Assembly (NCBI GenBank): GCA_947628025.1
Contig: CANQYH010000044.1
Location: forward strand, 1-14,964
Origin: an uncultured Lachnospiraceae bacterium
GTDB taxonomy: Bacteria > Bacillota > Clostridia > Lachnospirales > Lachnospiraceae
Length of the DNA: 14,964 nucleotides
Reading direction: 5' to 3'
The notes beneath the pieces were generated by a model that was given only the letters and a program-made list of their open reading frames with translations, had not been told where the DNA came from and searched no databases. Below are positions 1 through 6,954 of the stretch, one piece after another. Numbering within the stretch: the first letter of the stretch is position 1; each line of letters starts with the position of its first letter. A program made the position numbers and the translations under genes.

Positions 1-262
1 CCCCGGCCACGGCGATCACCTGATCCCGGTCGGTGATGCAGACCATCAGTCCCGTGGACTGCGCCATCGCCTCCGCGTATTGGGAAGCGAACGCGGTCAG
101 CTCCACCATCGGCGAATATTTCTTCAGAATGATCTCCCCCTCGCGGTCCGTAAAGATCTCCAGCGGCGTCCCTTCGCGCAGCCTCAGCGTTCTGCGGATC
201 TCTTTCGGTATGACCACCCGGCCCAGATCGTCGATTCTCCTGACAATTCCTGTAGCTTTCAT
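1..262 (-). CDS. spoVT: Stage V sporulation protein T (SpoVT), N-terminal part; cut by window edge
   Basis: Reading leftward from ATG 262 gives MKATGIVRRIDDLGRVVIPK and continues without a stop to base 1, so 87 codons of a protein normally near 180 residues are present. Residues 1 to about 50 form a SpoVT/AbrB swapped-hairpin DNA-binding domain, with the hallmark DDLGRVVIPKEIR and a following R-REGTPLEIF strand pair. From about residue 54 (VELTAFASQYAEAMAQSTG) the start of the GAF-like C-terminal domain is visible, which separates SpoVT from plain AbrB. In the family this is a forespore transcription regulator that tunes sigma-G genes and spore coat and germination functions. The start is fixed by GGAGGA at 271-276, 8 nt upstream. 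The position downstream of pth-mfd on the same strand matches the Bacillus order. Identification is strong; only the C-terminus is unseen. Confidence 0.94.
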   Translation of the reverse strand, partial: MKATGIVRRIDDLGRVVIPKEIRRTLRLREGTPLEIFTDREGEIILKKYSPMVELTAFASQYAEAMAQSTGLMVCITDRDQVIAVAG

Positions 263-305
263 CTCATTATTCCTCCATTTAACATTCTATCATTTGCCTG
301 TGCCT

Positions 306-336
306 GACGGAGCCGTCCGCGTTTCGGCGCAGACGG
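306..336 (-). other. Two mutually exclusive hairpins in the spoVT leader
   Basis: On the minus strand, 336-328 pairs with 321-313 as a 9-bp stem with a 6-nt loop (CCGAAA). One pair is G-U, so the stem is intact only as minus-strand RNA. The 3' arm (GACGG) can instead pair with the next CCGTC at 306-310, giving GACGG-CT-CCGTC. The alternatives share bases and could act as a switch, but this region is very GC-rich and chance pairing is possible. Confidence 0.3.
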
Positions 337-361
337 TCCGGGCGCGGCTGTCCGCAGAGCC

Positions 362-378
362 TTCAGACTGTTTCTGAA
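362..378 (-). other. Short perfect hairpin in the spoVT upstream region
   Basis: TTCAGA and TCTGAA form a perfect 6-bp stem around a 5-nt loop (AACAG on the minus strand). It lies in the spoVT leader if the candidate promoter at 412-440 is used. No T-run follows on the minus strand, so it is not an obvious terminator for the nitroreductase gene upstream. Confidence 0.3.
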
Positions 379-411
379 CGCTCCGCGGGCCATCCGCTTT
401 TACTGTTAATG

Positions 412-440
412 TAGTATCTGTCAAATGGGGGAATTTATAC
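412..440 (-). promoter_or_regulatory. Possible sigma-G-type promoter for spoVT
   Basis: The minus strand carries GTATA (440-436), a 17-nt spacer, then GATACTA (418-412). The sigma-G consensus of Bacillus is roughly G-ATR followed 17-18 nt later by CAT--TA, so this differs at one main position (G for C at the start of the -10). SpoVT is a sigma-G target in Bacillus, which makes the match biologically reasonable. An isolated TTGACA (424-419) overlaps it but has no sensible -10 at 16-18 nt. The leader would be about 145 nt. The call is tentative. Confidence 0.3.
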
Positions 441-481
441 TTTCCAGGTTTTAGTCTGAAAATTTTCCAAATATTGCCGTT

Positions 482-1141
482 TTACTTCACTTTTCGCCCG
501 GAAGCCGCCTCAAAATGATACTTCACGATCCCCAGATCCGTTTTCGTGTAGAATCCGCGGCCGTCGATCCGGATCACCGGCGAACCGTCCTTTATGCCCA
601 TCTGGAACCGCTGCTGGTTCACCGCGGTAGGAGCCAGCAGCGCGGCTTCCGCCCCTTTCCGGAACCAGTCCGGCATATTTCCCCGGGAGACCACCACCTG
701 GTCCAGATTCTTCCCTTTATGGGGAACGCCCGGATCTTCGCCGTAGCCCAGCGCGATCACCATACAAAGCTGCTGCCCGTCCGGGATCAGCTTTTTCACC
801 ATCTTCTTATTAAATGTCAGCGCCGCCCAACAGGTATTCAGACCCAGCATCTGCGCCTCCAGCTCCAGTTTTTCGCCGTAATACCCGCAGGCTTCCTCGA
901 TTTCCTCGCCGACCGGCCCCGCCAGCACAATATAATTGTTCACGTTGCGGAAACTCCCGTAATGGGCCAGCCGCGAATCGAACCCCTCCGGGTCGTCGTA
1001 GCGGATGAAAATATGCAGGCCGCTTTCGGCGTTGCAGGCATTGGCGGCCTCCTGCAGCTTCTGCCTCTTGTCTTCCTCGATCTTCTGATCCTTATAAGCG
1101 CGCACCGAATGGCGCTCCCGGATCGCCTGAATGATATCCAT
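482..1141 (-). CDS. Nitroreductase-family flavoprotein (TM1586-like)
   Basis: The 219-residue protein begins MDIIQAIRERHSVRAYKDQK, the classic N-terminal nitroreductase signature whose Arg and Ser residues (R8, R10, S12, R14) bind the FMN phosphate. It contains PTAVNQQRFQ, near residue 171, typical of the later half of the longer 'putative nitroreductase TM1586' type, in which two half-domains sit in one chain. The central LGLNTCWAALTFN segment also fits that fold. Family members are FMN-dependent NAD(P)H oxidoreductases; the physiological substrate cannot be told from sequence. The start is set by AGGAGGTG ending 9-10 nt upstream. It follows mfd by 72 nt on the same strand with no clear terminator between, so co-transcription is plausible. 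No signal peptide or membrane segment is visible, so it should be cytosolic. Confidence 0.85.
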   Translation of the reverse strand: MDIIQAIRERHSVRAYKDQKIEEDKRQKLQEAANACNAESGLHIFIRYDDPEGFDSRLAHYGSFRNVNNYIVLAGPVGEEIEEACGYYGEKLELEAQMLGLNTCWAALTFNKKMVKKLIPDGQQLCMVIALGYGEDPGVPHKGKNLDQVVVSRGNMPDWFRKGAEAALLAPTAVNQQRFQMGIKDGSPVIRIDGRGFYTKTDLGIVKYHFEAASGRKVK

Positions 1142-1213
1142 ATAACTTTACACCTCCTATATAAAACATGATTTACGGTTTCTTATTTTTTATCCCAAAA
1201 CGTCCCCGCGCCG

Positions 1214-4200
1214 CTACTCCGCCAGCGCCCCCAGCTTCTCCAGGATCGCTTCTGCCTCGGTCATCATGTCCCGGCTGTCCTTGTTGGTCCTGCGGCCCTC
1301 CTGGTAGAGGAACCCGGGAGCGTCGCCGGTCAGCATTTTCAGCCGTCCGCCGTAGGACTGTATGATCGCCGGGATGCCGGAAGTATCCAGCTTCGCTTTC
1401 GGGAACATGGTCAGCCGGATCTCCTGGCGGTTAATGTCCACCTCCGTCACGTAGGCGCGGTGGCCCATGGATTTTAACCGCGCCACCTGCATCAGATTGT
1501 CCACCGGACGCGGGATCTCCCCAAACCGGTCGATCAGTTCATCCTGCATGTCCATGGATTCTTCTTCATTCTCAATGGCCGAGATGCGCTTGTAAATGTC
1601 CAGCTTCTGATATTCATTCTTAATGTAGGACGAGGGAATGTAGGCGTCGATGTCGCACTCAACCACCGTATTGAATTCCTCTTCCTCCGTCCGGCGTCCT
1701 TTCAGCGCCGCCACCGCCTGGTTCAGCAGCTTGCAGTAGAGGTCGTACCCGACCGCTTCCATATGTCCGTGCTGCTCCGCGCCCAAGACGTTGCCCGCGC
1801 CGCGGATTTCCAGGTCGCGCATGGCGATGCGGATGCCGCTGCCCAGCTCCGTGAACTCGCGGATCGCTTTCAAACGCTTCTCCGCTTCCTCGCGCAGGAT
1901 CTTGTCCCGCCGGTACATGAGGAACGCGTACGCGGTCCGGCTGGAGCGCCCCACGCGGCCGCGGAGCTGGTAGAGCTGGGCCAGGCCCATGCGGTCCGCA
2001 TCCTGGATGATGATCGTGTTGACGTTGGGAATGTCCAGGCCGGTCTCAATGATCGTCGTGGAGACCAGCACGTCGATCTCCCCGCCCACGAAATCCAGCA
2101 TGATCTGCTCCAGCTGCCGCTCCCGCATCTGCCCGTGCGCGTAGACCACCGTGGCGTCGGGGACCAGGCTGGCCACATGACCCGCCACGTCGACGATGTC
2201 CTGGACGCGGTTGGACACATAGTACACCTGCCCGTCCCTGGCCAGCTCCCGGCGGATCGCTTCCCGCACCATTTCGTCGTTATATTCCATCACGTAGGTC
2301 TGGATCGGCACCCGGTCCACCGGCGGTTCTTCGAGCACGCTCATATCGCGGATCCCCGCCAGGCTCATGTGGAGCGTCCGCGGGATCGGCGTCGCCGTCA
2401 GCGTCAGTACGTCCACATTCTTTTTTAGCTGCTTGATTTTTTCCTTGTGCGCCACGCCGAAGCGCTGCTCCTCGTCGATGACCAGCAGTCCCAGGTTCTT
2501 AAACTGCACGTCTTTCGAGAGGATCCGGTGGGTGCCGATGACGATGTCCACCAGTCCTTTTTTCAGGTCCGTCAATGTTTTCTGCTGCTCCGCCGCCGTG
2601 CGGAACCGGGACAGCAGATCCACGCGCACCGGAAATTCTTTCATCCGCTGCACGAATGTGTTGTAGTGCTGCTGGGCCAGGATCGTCGTGGGCACCAGAT
2701 AGGCCACCTGCCGGCCGTCCTGCACTGCCTTGAATGCCGCCCGCAGCGCGATCTCGGTTTTGCCGTATCCCACGTCGCCGCAGATCAGGCGGTCCATGAT
2801 CTTGCGGCTCTGCATATCCTTTTTCGTCGCTTCGATGGCCTCCAGCTGGTCCTCCGTCTCCTCATAGGGAAACAGTTCCTCAAATTCTTTCTGCCAGACT
2901 GTATCCTCGCTGTATACAAAACCGTCCGTCTCCTGCCGGGCCGCGTAGAGTTCGATCAGCTCTTTGGCGATCTCTTTCACAGCCCCTTTGACGCGGTCGC
3001 GGGTCTTCTTCCACTGCTCCCCGCCCAGGCGGTTCAGCTTCGGCGCTTTCGCGTCCGCACCCGCGTACTTCTGAACGGCGTCCAGGCGCGTGGCGGGCAC
3101 GTACAGATTGCCGTTGTCGGCGTATTCGATCTTCAGATAATCCTTGACCACATGGTCCTGCTCGATCTTCTCGATCCCGCGGTAGATCCCCAGGCCGTGT
3201 TCCTCGTGGACGACATAATCTCCCGGGGCCAGCTCCGCAAAACTCTGGATCTTTTGTCCCTCGTAAGCCGTTTTTTTACGGCGGCGCTTTTTGCGGGCCG
3301 CTCCGAACATGTCGCCCTCAGTGATGACCACGAATTTGATCTGCGGATACTCGAAGCCCCGATGGAGATTGCCGTAGCGCACCAGGATCTCTCCCGGCAG
3401 GACTTTCCGCTCAGGCTCGTCGCTGCAAAACGCGCTTAGCTCGTATTCCCGCAGGTCCCCCGCCAGGCGGCTGGCCCTGGTATGCGATCCAGACAACAGC
3501 ACGACCCGGTATTTTTCCCGCTTCCAGCGCTTCAGATCATTGATCAGGATCTCGAAACTGTTCTGGTAGGAATTTACGTTTCTGGCGTTGATGCTGTACC
3601 GCCGCGTCGTGCTGATGCCGGGGAGCCGCTGCTCCAGTCCCGTCACCAGTACCGTATGGGGACCCATAAGTCCCGCCAGTGTTTCTTTCGCCGGATAAAG
3701 GATCTCCGCCTGTTCCGGCAGCAGATAGCCTTTCTCCAGGCGTCCCGTCATGCTCTCCCGAAATTCCAGCTCGATCGTCTCGCCTTTTTCCTGCAGCCGG
3801 GCCGGTTCGTCCAGGAAAACGGCGGTCCTATCCTCCGGGAAATACCGGAAAAAGGAGACCGTTTCCCCGCAAAAGAACGTGATAAGGCCGTCCAGTTCCC
3901 CCGCGCCGCAGCCTTCCTCCAGCCGTTCTTCCAGTTCCCTGGCTATCGAGCCGATCCGGTAGGCCTCCTCGGTCCGCATCTGCCCGCGCAGCGCTTTCTC
4001 GTACCGGTCTGCCGACCTGCGGATCTTCTCCAGCCCATTTGCGGCCTGTTCCCGGGTCAGCACGATCTCCGAGGCCGGATAGATCACCGCCTGTTCCAGC
4101 TGCTCCACCGACCGCTGGCTCTCCGTATCGAAGCTGCGGATGGAATCCACCTCGTCGTCCCACAGTTCGATGCGCACCGGCAGCTCCTCGGTCAGCGGGA

Positions 4201-5020
4201 AAATATCCAGGATCCCGCCCCGGACCGAAAACTGACCCATCCCGTCCACCTGGGGCATCCGCTCGTAGCCAAGGGCCGTCAGTCTCTGCTTCCATTCTTC
4301 TATATCGATGATATCGCCCTGCCGCACGCGCAGGATCTGAGTTTCCAGGGCGCGCAGCGGCAGAAGACGGTCCATCAGGCCGTCCAGCGTCGTGACGACC
4401 ACGCCGCCGCGAGAGGACGAAACAGCCACGCCGACGCGGGACAGAGAGCCGCTACCGGAGGACGATGCAGCCCCACTGCTGTGGGACGGCGACCTAACGC
4501 CGGAGGATGGCGAATCCCCACCGCCGCCCCCCATATCCGCATGGTTCTCCCGGCCGCCCACAGGCCCGACTTCCACTTTCCCAGCAGGTCCTGCCCCTGC
4601 TTTCCCCGCAGGCCCTGCTCCCGCTTTCCCTGCAGACCCGACTCCCGCTTTTCCCGCAGGCCCGCCCTCTTCCCCGCGGCTCTGCGCGTCCTCGATCAGC
4701 GCTTTCACCACCTGCATCCGCTCCCGGACGATCAGGTTCCCATGGATGTCCGCGTTATAAAACAGCAGGTCCTTGGCCGGGTACAGCCACACCCGGTCGC
4801 CGAAGCACCGGAAATCATCGTATATTTCTTTCGCCCTCGCCTCGTCGCAGGCCACGACCAGCTTCCAGTCCAGCCGTTCTCCCGCCTCCTGCATCAAATG
4901 GACCCGCTGGGAATCCATGCAGCCGGAAACCAGCACCGGTCCTTTTCCGCGGTTCAGATCGTTATTCAGTTCTTCAAATTCCGCCAGCTCTGCCAGCGCA
5001 TTCTCAAATACTCTGCTCAT
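1214..5020 (-). CDS. mfd: Transcription-repair coupling factor Mfd (1268 aa, with low-complexity insertion)
   Basis: Mfd is the ATP-driven translocase that removes RNA polymerase stalled at DNA lesions and recruits UvrA. In order: a UvrB-like module (about 1-400); the CarD-like RNA-polymerase-interaction domain (about 594-655; LAPGDYVVHEEHGLGIYRGI); and the superfamily 2 translocase, with Walker A GDVGYGKTE near 747-755, DEEQRFG near 846-852 and TATPIPRT near 873. Next come the RecG-like motor half with GLDIPN and QLRGRVGR, and the C-terminal UvrA-masking D7 domain. All motor motifs look intact. The protein is about 90 residues longer than the usual 1150-1180. The excess is a Gly/Ala/Ser/Pro stretch at about 113-205, inside the UvrB-like module, partly encoded by 24-bp tandem repeats. 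The ATG at 5020 overlaps the pth stop as ATGA, so translation is probably coupled. Confidence 0.98.
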   Translation of the reverse strand: MSRVFENALAELAEFEELNNDLNRGKGPVLVSGCMDSQRVHLMQEAGERLDWKLVVACDEARAKEIYDDFRCFGDRVWLYPAKDLLFYNADIHGNLIVRERMQVVKALIEDAQSRGEEGGPAGKAGVGSAGKAGAGPAGKAGAGPAGKVEVGPVGGRENHADMGGGGGDSPSSGVRSPSHSSGAASSSGSGSLSRVGVAVSSSRGGVVVTTLDGLMDRLLPLRALETQILRVRQGDIIDIEEWKQRLTALGYERMPQVDGMGQFSVRGGILDIFPLTEELPVRIELWDDEVDSIRSFDTESQRSVEQLEQAVIYPASEIVLTREQAANGLEKIRRSADRYEKALRGQMRTEEAYRIGSIARELEERLEEGCGAGELDGLITFFCGETVSFFRYFPEDRTAVFLDEPARLQEKGETIELEFRESMTGRLEKGYLLPEQAEILYPAKETLAGLMGPHTVLVTGLEQRLPGISTTRRYSINARNVNSYQNSFEILINDLKRWKREKYRVVLLSGSHTRASRLAGDLREYELSAFCSDEPERKVLPGEILVRYGNLHRGFEYPQIKFVVITEGDMFGAARKKRRRKKTAYEGQKIQSFAELAPGDYVVHEEHGLGIYRGIEKIEQDHVVKDYLKIEYADNGNLYVPATRLDAVQKYAGADAKAPKLNRLGGEQWKKTRDRVKGAVKEIAKELIELYAARQETDGFVYSEDTVWQKEFEELFPYEETEDQLEAIEATKKDMQSRKIMDRLICGDVGYGKTEIALRAAFKAVQDGRQVAYLVPTTILAQQHYNTFVQRMKEFPVRVDLLSRFRTAAEQQKTLTDLKKGLVDIVIGTHRILSKDVQFKNLGLLVIDEEQRFGVAHKEKIKQLKKNVDVLTLTATPIPRTLHMSLAGIRDMSVLEEPPVDRVPIQTYVMEYNDEMVREAIRRELARDGQVYYVSNRVQDIVDVAGHVASLVPDATVVYAHGQMRERQLEQIMLDFVGGEIDVLVSTTIIETGLDIPNVNTIIIQDADRMGLAQLYQLRGRVGRSSRTAYAFLMYRRDKILREEAEKRLKAIREFTELGSGIRIAMRDLEIRGAGNVLGAEQHGHMEAVGYDLYCKLLNQAVAALKGRRTEEEEFNTVVECDIDAYIPSSYIKNEYQKLDIYKRISAIENEEESMDMQDELIDRFGEIPRPVDNLMQVARLKSMGHRAYVTEVDINRQEIRLTMFPKAKLDTSGIPAIIQSYGGRLKMLTGDAPGFLYQEGRRTNKDSRDMMTEAEAILEKLGALAE
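4561..4667 (-). repeat. 24-bp tandem repeat inside mfd (about 4.4 units)
   Basis: On the plus strand, units begin with CAG at 4561, 4585, 4609, 4633 and 4657 (partial). Each full unit is 24 bp and they differ at a few positions. On the coding strand each unit gives an 8-residue block of the type G-K-A-G-A-G-P-A, so the protein carries four near-identical blocks (AGKAGVGS, AGKAGAGP, AGKAGAGP, AGKVEVGP). The length is a multiple of three, so copy-number change would keep the frame. It encodes the first half of the low-complexity insertion; the second half (about 4400-4560) is Ser/Gly-rich and not clearly repeated. Confidence 0.9.
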
Positions 5021-5631
5021 ATACCGCCTTGCCCAAGTCCATCCGCCGATAACGCGGCGTTTTCATTTTTCTTCCCGTTAAACCGGTTCATGGCCGCGTC
5101 CGTTCCATCGGCAACGATCATGCAGACCGCTTCCGCCGCCTCGTCAAACGCGTCCTCCATCCGTTCCCATTCTCCTTTGGAAAAATGGCTCAGCACATAG
5201 TCGGCCAGGTCCATCCGCTCCGGCTTCTCCCCGATCCCCACTTTCACGCGGGGAAATTCCTGAGTCCCCAGATGGGCGATGATGCTTTTGATCCCGTTGT
5301 GGCCCCCGGCGCTGCCTTTCGCCCGGATGCGGAGCTGGCCGGGACTCAGGCTGATATCGTCGTACACGATAATGATCTCGTCCGTCTCCGGCTTGTAAAA
5401 ATCCACCGCGCTGCGCACACTTTCCCCGCTGGCGTTCATAAACGTCTGGGGCTTGACCAGCACCACTTTCTTCCCGCCGATCATTCCCTTGCCGCAGATC
5501 GCCCTGTGCCTGCGCTCCTCCACCCGGATATCCAGCTTTTCCGCCAGGCGGTCGATGACCTCGAACCCCACGTTGTGCCGGGTATGCTCGTACTGCTTCC
5601 CCGGATTTCCTAAACCTACTATAATATACAT
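5017..5631 (-). CDS. pth: Peptidyl-tRNA hydrolase (Pth)
   Basis: Pth cleaves the ester bond of peptidyl-tRNAs released from stalled ribosomes, recycling tRNA in the cytosol. The 204-residue protein starts MYIIVGLGNPGKQYEHTRHN. Counting from this Met, the family's active-site residues are all present: N9, H19 (the catalytic His in TRHN), N66 in PQTFMN, D91 in VYDD and N112 in GGHNG. The length is close to the usual 185-205. A GTG at 5655 would add eight residues (MRIRRFQA), but the ribosome binding site AAGGAGA at 5641-5647 lies inside that extension, 9 nt from ATG 5631, so 5631 is preferred. The stop overlaps the mfd ATG by 4 nt. The Bacillus orthologue, spoVC, occupies the same position upstream of mfd. 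Confidence 0.97.
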   Translation of the reverse strand: MYIIVGLGNPGKQYEHTRHNVGFEVIDRLAEKLDIRVEERRHRAICGKGMIGGKKVVLVKPQTFMNASGESVRSAVDFYKPETDEIIIVYDDISLSPGQLRIRAKGSAGGHNGIKSIIAHLGTQEFPRVKVGIGEKPERMDLADYVLSHFSKGEWERMEDAFDEAAEAVCMIVADGTDAAMNRFNGKKNENAALSADGLGQGGI

Positions 5632-5716
5632 CGCCTGAAATCTCCTTATTCTCACAGATCGCCGCGTTTTTTATGGTGCGGTCCGTCCCCGCCGCTCATT
5701 TCCCGGCAACACGGAA

Positions 5717-5762
5717 AGCGCTAGTTTTCGAAGACGGGCCCCGTCTTCTGGCGACTAACGCT
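5717..5762 (-). promoter_or_regulatory. Large two-tier stem-loop in the pth-mfd leader
   Basis: In minus-strand RNA a 9-bp outer stem (5762-5754 with 5725-5717) encloses an internal loop of 5 and 4 nt. An inner stem then pairs GAAGACGGG (5748-5740) with CCCGTCTTC (5738-5730) around one central base, so the real loop is probably 3 nt. The outer stem contains one G-U pair in minus-strand RNA, which becomes a C-A mismatch in plus-strand RNA, arguing that it works in the pth transcript. The predicted promoter places the start within a few bases of the 5' foot of the stem. No T-run follows, so it is not a canonical terminator. It is not a riboswitch class that I recognise. Confidence 0.6.
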
Positions 5763-5773
5763 GAACTGCATTT

Positions 5774-5802
5774 ATCATAACAGTTTCCGCGGAAAATGTA
5801 AA
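5774..5802 (-). promoter_or_regulatory. Vegetative-type promoter of pth-mfd
   Basis: The minus strand reads TTTACA (5802-5797), a 17-nt spacer, then TATGAT (5779-5774): one mismatch to each housekeeping hexamer and ideal spacing. Transcription should begin near 5766-5768, giving a leader of about 135 nt before pth ATG 5631. A perfect 12-bp palindrome, TTTCCGCGGAAA (5784-5795), fills most of the spacer and could be an operator. Confidence 0.7.
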
Positions 5803-5817
5803 GGGCGGCCGCCGCCC
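5803..5817. other. GC-rich inverted repeat next to the pth -35 box
   Basis: GGGCGGC and GCCGCCC flank one central C and directly abut the -35 hexamer at 5797-5802. On the minus strand the repeat is followed by TTTACATTTT, so it resembles a weak terminator stem. No minus-strand gene now reads into it, because the upstream neighbour is divergent. It may be a protein site or a relic. Confidence 0.35.
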
Positions 5818-5875
5818 GGACAAAAGATAAATCGTAAAGAATAATTAAGAAAAAAAGCCGACGGATTTAGAGCAT

Positions 5876-5904
5876 TTGCGATATGATTATTCTGCGATTA
5901 ATAA
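5876..5904 (+). promoter_or_regulatory. Candidate promoter of the two-component/transport cassette
   Basis: TTGCGA (5876-5881), a 17-nt spacer and TAATAA (5899-5904) precede the first gene of the cassette, with a start near 5911 and a ribosome binding site AGGAGG at 5918-5923. A better -10 hexamer, TATGAT (5882-5887), is nearby but lacks a -35 at proper spacing. The word TGCGAT occurs twice (5877-5882 and 5893-5898), 16 bp apart, and could be a regulator half-site pair. Confidence 0.4.
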
Positions 5905-5931
5905 ATTTACTGCTTTCAGGAGGGAAAAGCA

Positions 5932-6258
5932 ATGGCGGTATGGATCATCTCAGCACTGGCAGGCGTCGGTATTATTATTTTAGCGGCATGGCTGCCGACC
6001 GTTATTACGAAAAAAATGATCATACGGTTTTTCACACTCATAGGCATCATCCTGGCTGTCATCGGAATGACCTGGTGCATCCACGGCATCATAACCACAT
6101 GGCAGTCCAACCATGTCTCCGCAGAAGAAGTACCGTCCGGTGACGGCGGCGACATGTTCGCACCGGAGGGCGATTCGTTCGGCAGCGCCGGATCGGTGTT
6201 CCGCACAGGAGTATCGACCGGAAACGCCGGCGAAGTGACCATCCGGGTGACCCGCTGA
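5932..6258 (+). CDS. Small two-helix membrane protein, unknown function
   Basis: The 108-residue product has two hydrophobic helices (about 3-24 and 31-55) joined by a short basic KKMIIR turn. A soluble tail of about 50 residues follows, rich in Gly, Ser and acidic residues (AEEVPSGDGGDMF), ending in TIRVTR. I recognise no family. The start is supported by AGGAGG at 5918-5923, 8 nt upstream. It opens the plus-strand cassette and lies 24 nt before the response regulator, so it is probably co-transcribed with it. By position it could be an accessory protein of the sensor kinase or permease, but nothing in the sequence shows this. The basic turn between the helices suggests a cytoplasmic hairpin, which would put both termini outside. 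The helices and ribosome binding site support a real gene; the function is open. Confidence 0.75.
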   Translation: MAVWIISALAGVGIIILAAWLPTVITKKMIIRFFTLIGIILAVIGMTWCIHGIITTWQSNHVSAEEVPSGDGGDMFAPEGDSFGSAGSVFRTGVSTGNAGEVTIRVTR

Positions 6259-6282
6259 AACTGACCGGACGGAGACGGTTCC

Positions 6283-6954
6283 ATGATCACGATCTACTAC
6301 ATCGAAGACGACCCCGGCATTTCACATCTGGTACGAGACGATCTGGCACGGCGCGGCTGCGCGGTGTCAGTCTTTTCGGCGGCGGACGAGGCACGGCGCG
6401 CATTTAAAAACGCCCTGCCCAGCCTGGCGCTGGTGGATTGGAACATGCCGGGCGAAAGCGGCCGCAGCCTCTGCCAGTGGATCCGCGAAAACTGGCGGGA
6501 ACTGCCGGTGATCTTCCTCACGGTCCGCGGCGACGCCCGCGACATCGTGTCCGGTTTCCGGTGCGGCGCCGACGATTATCTGGTCAAACCGTTCGATCTG
6601 GACGTCCTGTATTCGCACATTCTGGCCGTGCTGCGGCGGACCGGCGACGCCTCCAGGGATTACCTGACCTGCGGGCCCATTTCCATCGACTGCAAACGCA
6701 CGGCCGCGTTTCTCGGCACGGAAGAACTGGCCCTGAGCCCGTCCGAATATCAGCTTCTTCTATATTTAATGCAGCACAAAGGCCGCACGGTCACGCGGGA
6801 CAAGCTGCTGGCCCACATCTGGGACGACCATGGGAACTACGTCAACGACAATACCCTGACCGTCACCGTCAAGCGGCTGCGTGAGAAACTGCGGCGGCCG
6901 GACTGCCTGAAGACCGTCCGCAGCATCGGTTACCGCATGGAGGACCCATTATGA
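6283..6954 (+). CDS. OmpR/PhoB-family response regulator
   Basis: The 223-residue protein has a receiver domain (1 to about 117) with the acidic pocket D9/D10, phosphoacceptor D52 in LALVDWNMPG, T80 in IFLT and K102 in YLVKPF. A C-terminal winged-helix DNA-binding domain follows (about 125-223), with LSPSEYQLLLYL, VTRDKLLAHIWD, DNTLTVTVKRLREKL and the final TVRSIGYRM. It should bind tandem DNA repeats when phosphorylated by the kinase encoded next. GGAG at 6271-6274 is 8 nt before the ATG. The stop overlaps the kinase start by 4 nt (ATGA), so kinase translation is probably coupled to it. A likely target is the repeat-bearing promoter at 8285-8316. The receiver and wing resemble Bce/Vra-type regulators of clostridia, but the family is too uniform to name a signal. 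Confidence 0.95.
   Translation: MITIYYIEDDPGISHLVRDDLARRGCAVSVFSAADEARRAFKNALPSLALVDWNMPGESGRSLCQWIRENWRELPVIFLTVRGDARDIVSGFRCGADDYLVKPFDLDVLYSHILAVLRRTGDASRDYLTCGPISIDCKRTAAFLGTEELALSPSEYQLLLYLMQHKGRTVTRDKLLAHIWDDHGNYVNDNTLTVTVKRLREKLRRPDCLKTVRSIGYRMEDPL

Noticed and set aside
2447..3439. 330-codon plus-strand open frame opposite the Mfd translocase
   Set aside because: It has antisense-type composition, no ribosome binding site and overlaps the best conserved Mfd motifs.
3482..5200. 572-codon plus-strand open frame opposite mfd
   Set aside because: It is a GC-driven shadow of the mfd codons, rich in Arg, His, Gln and Pro with no domain, and mfd on the other strand is certain.
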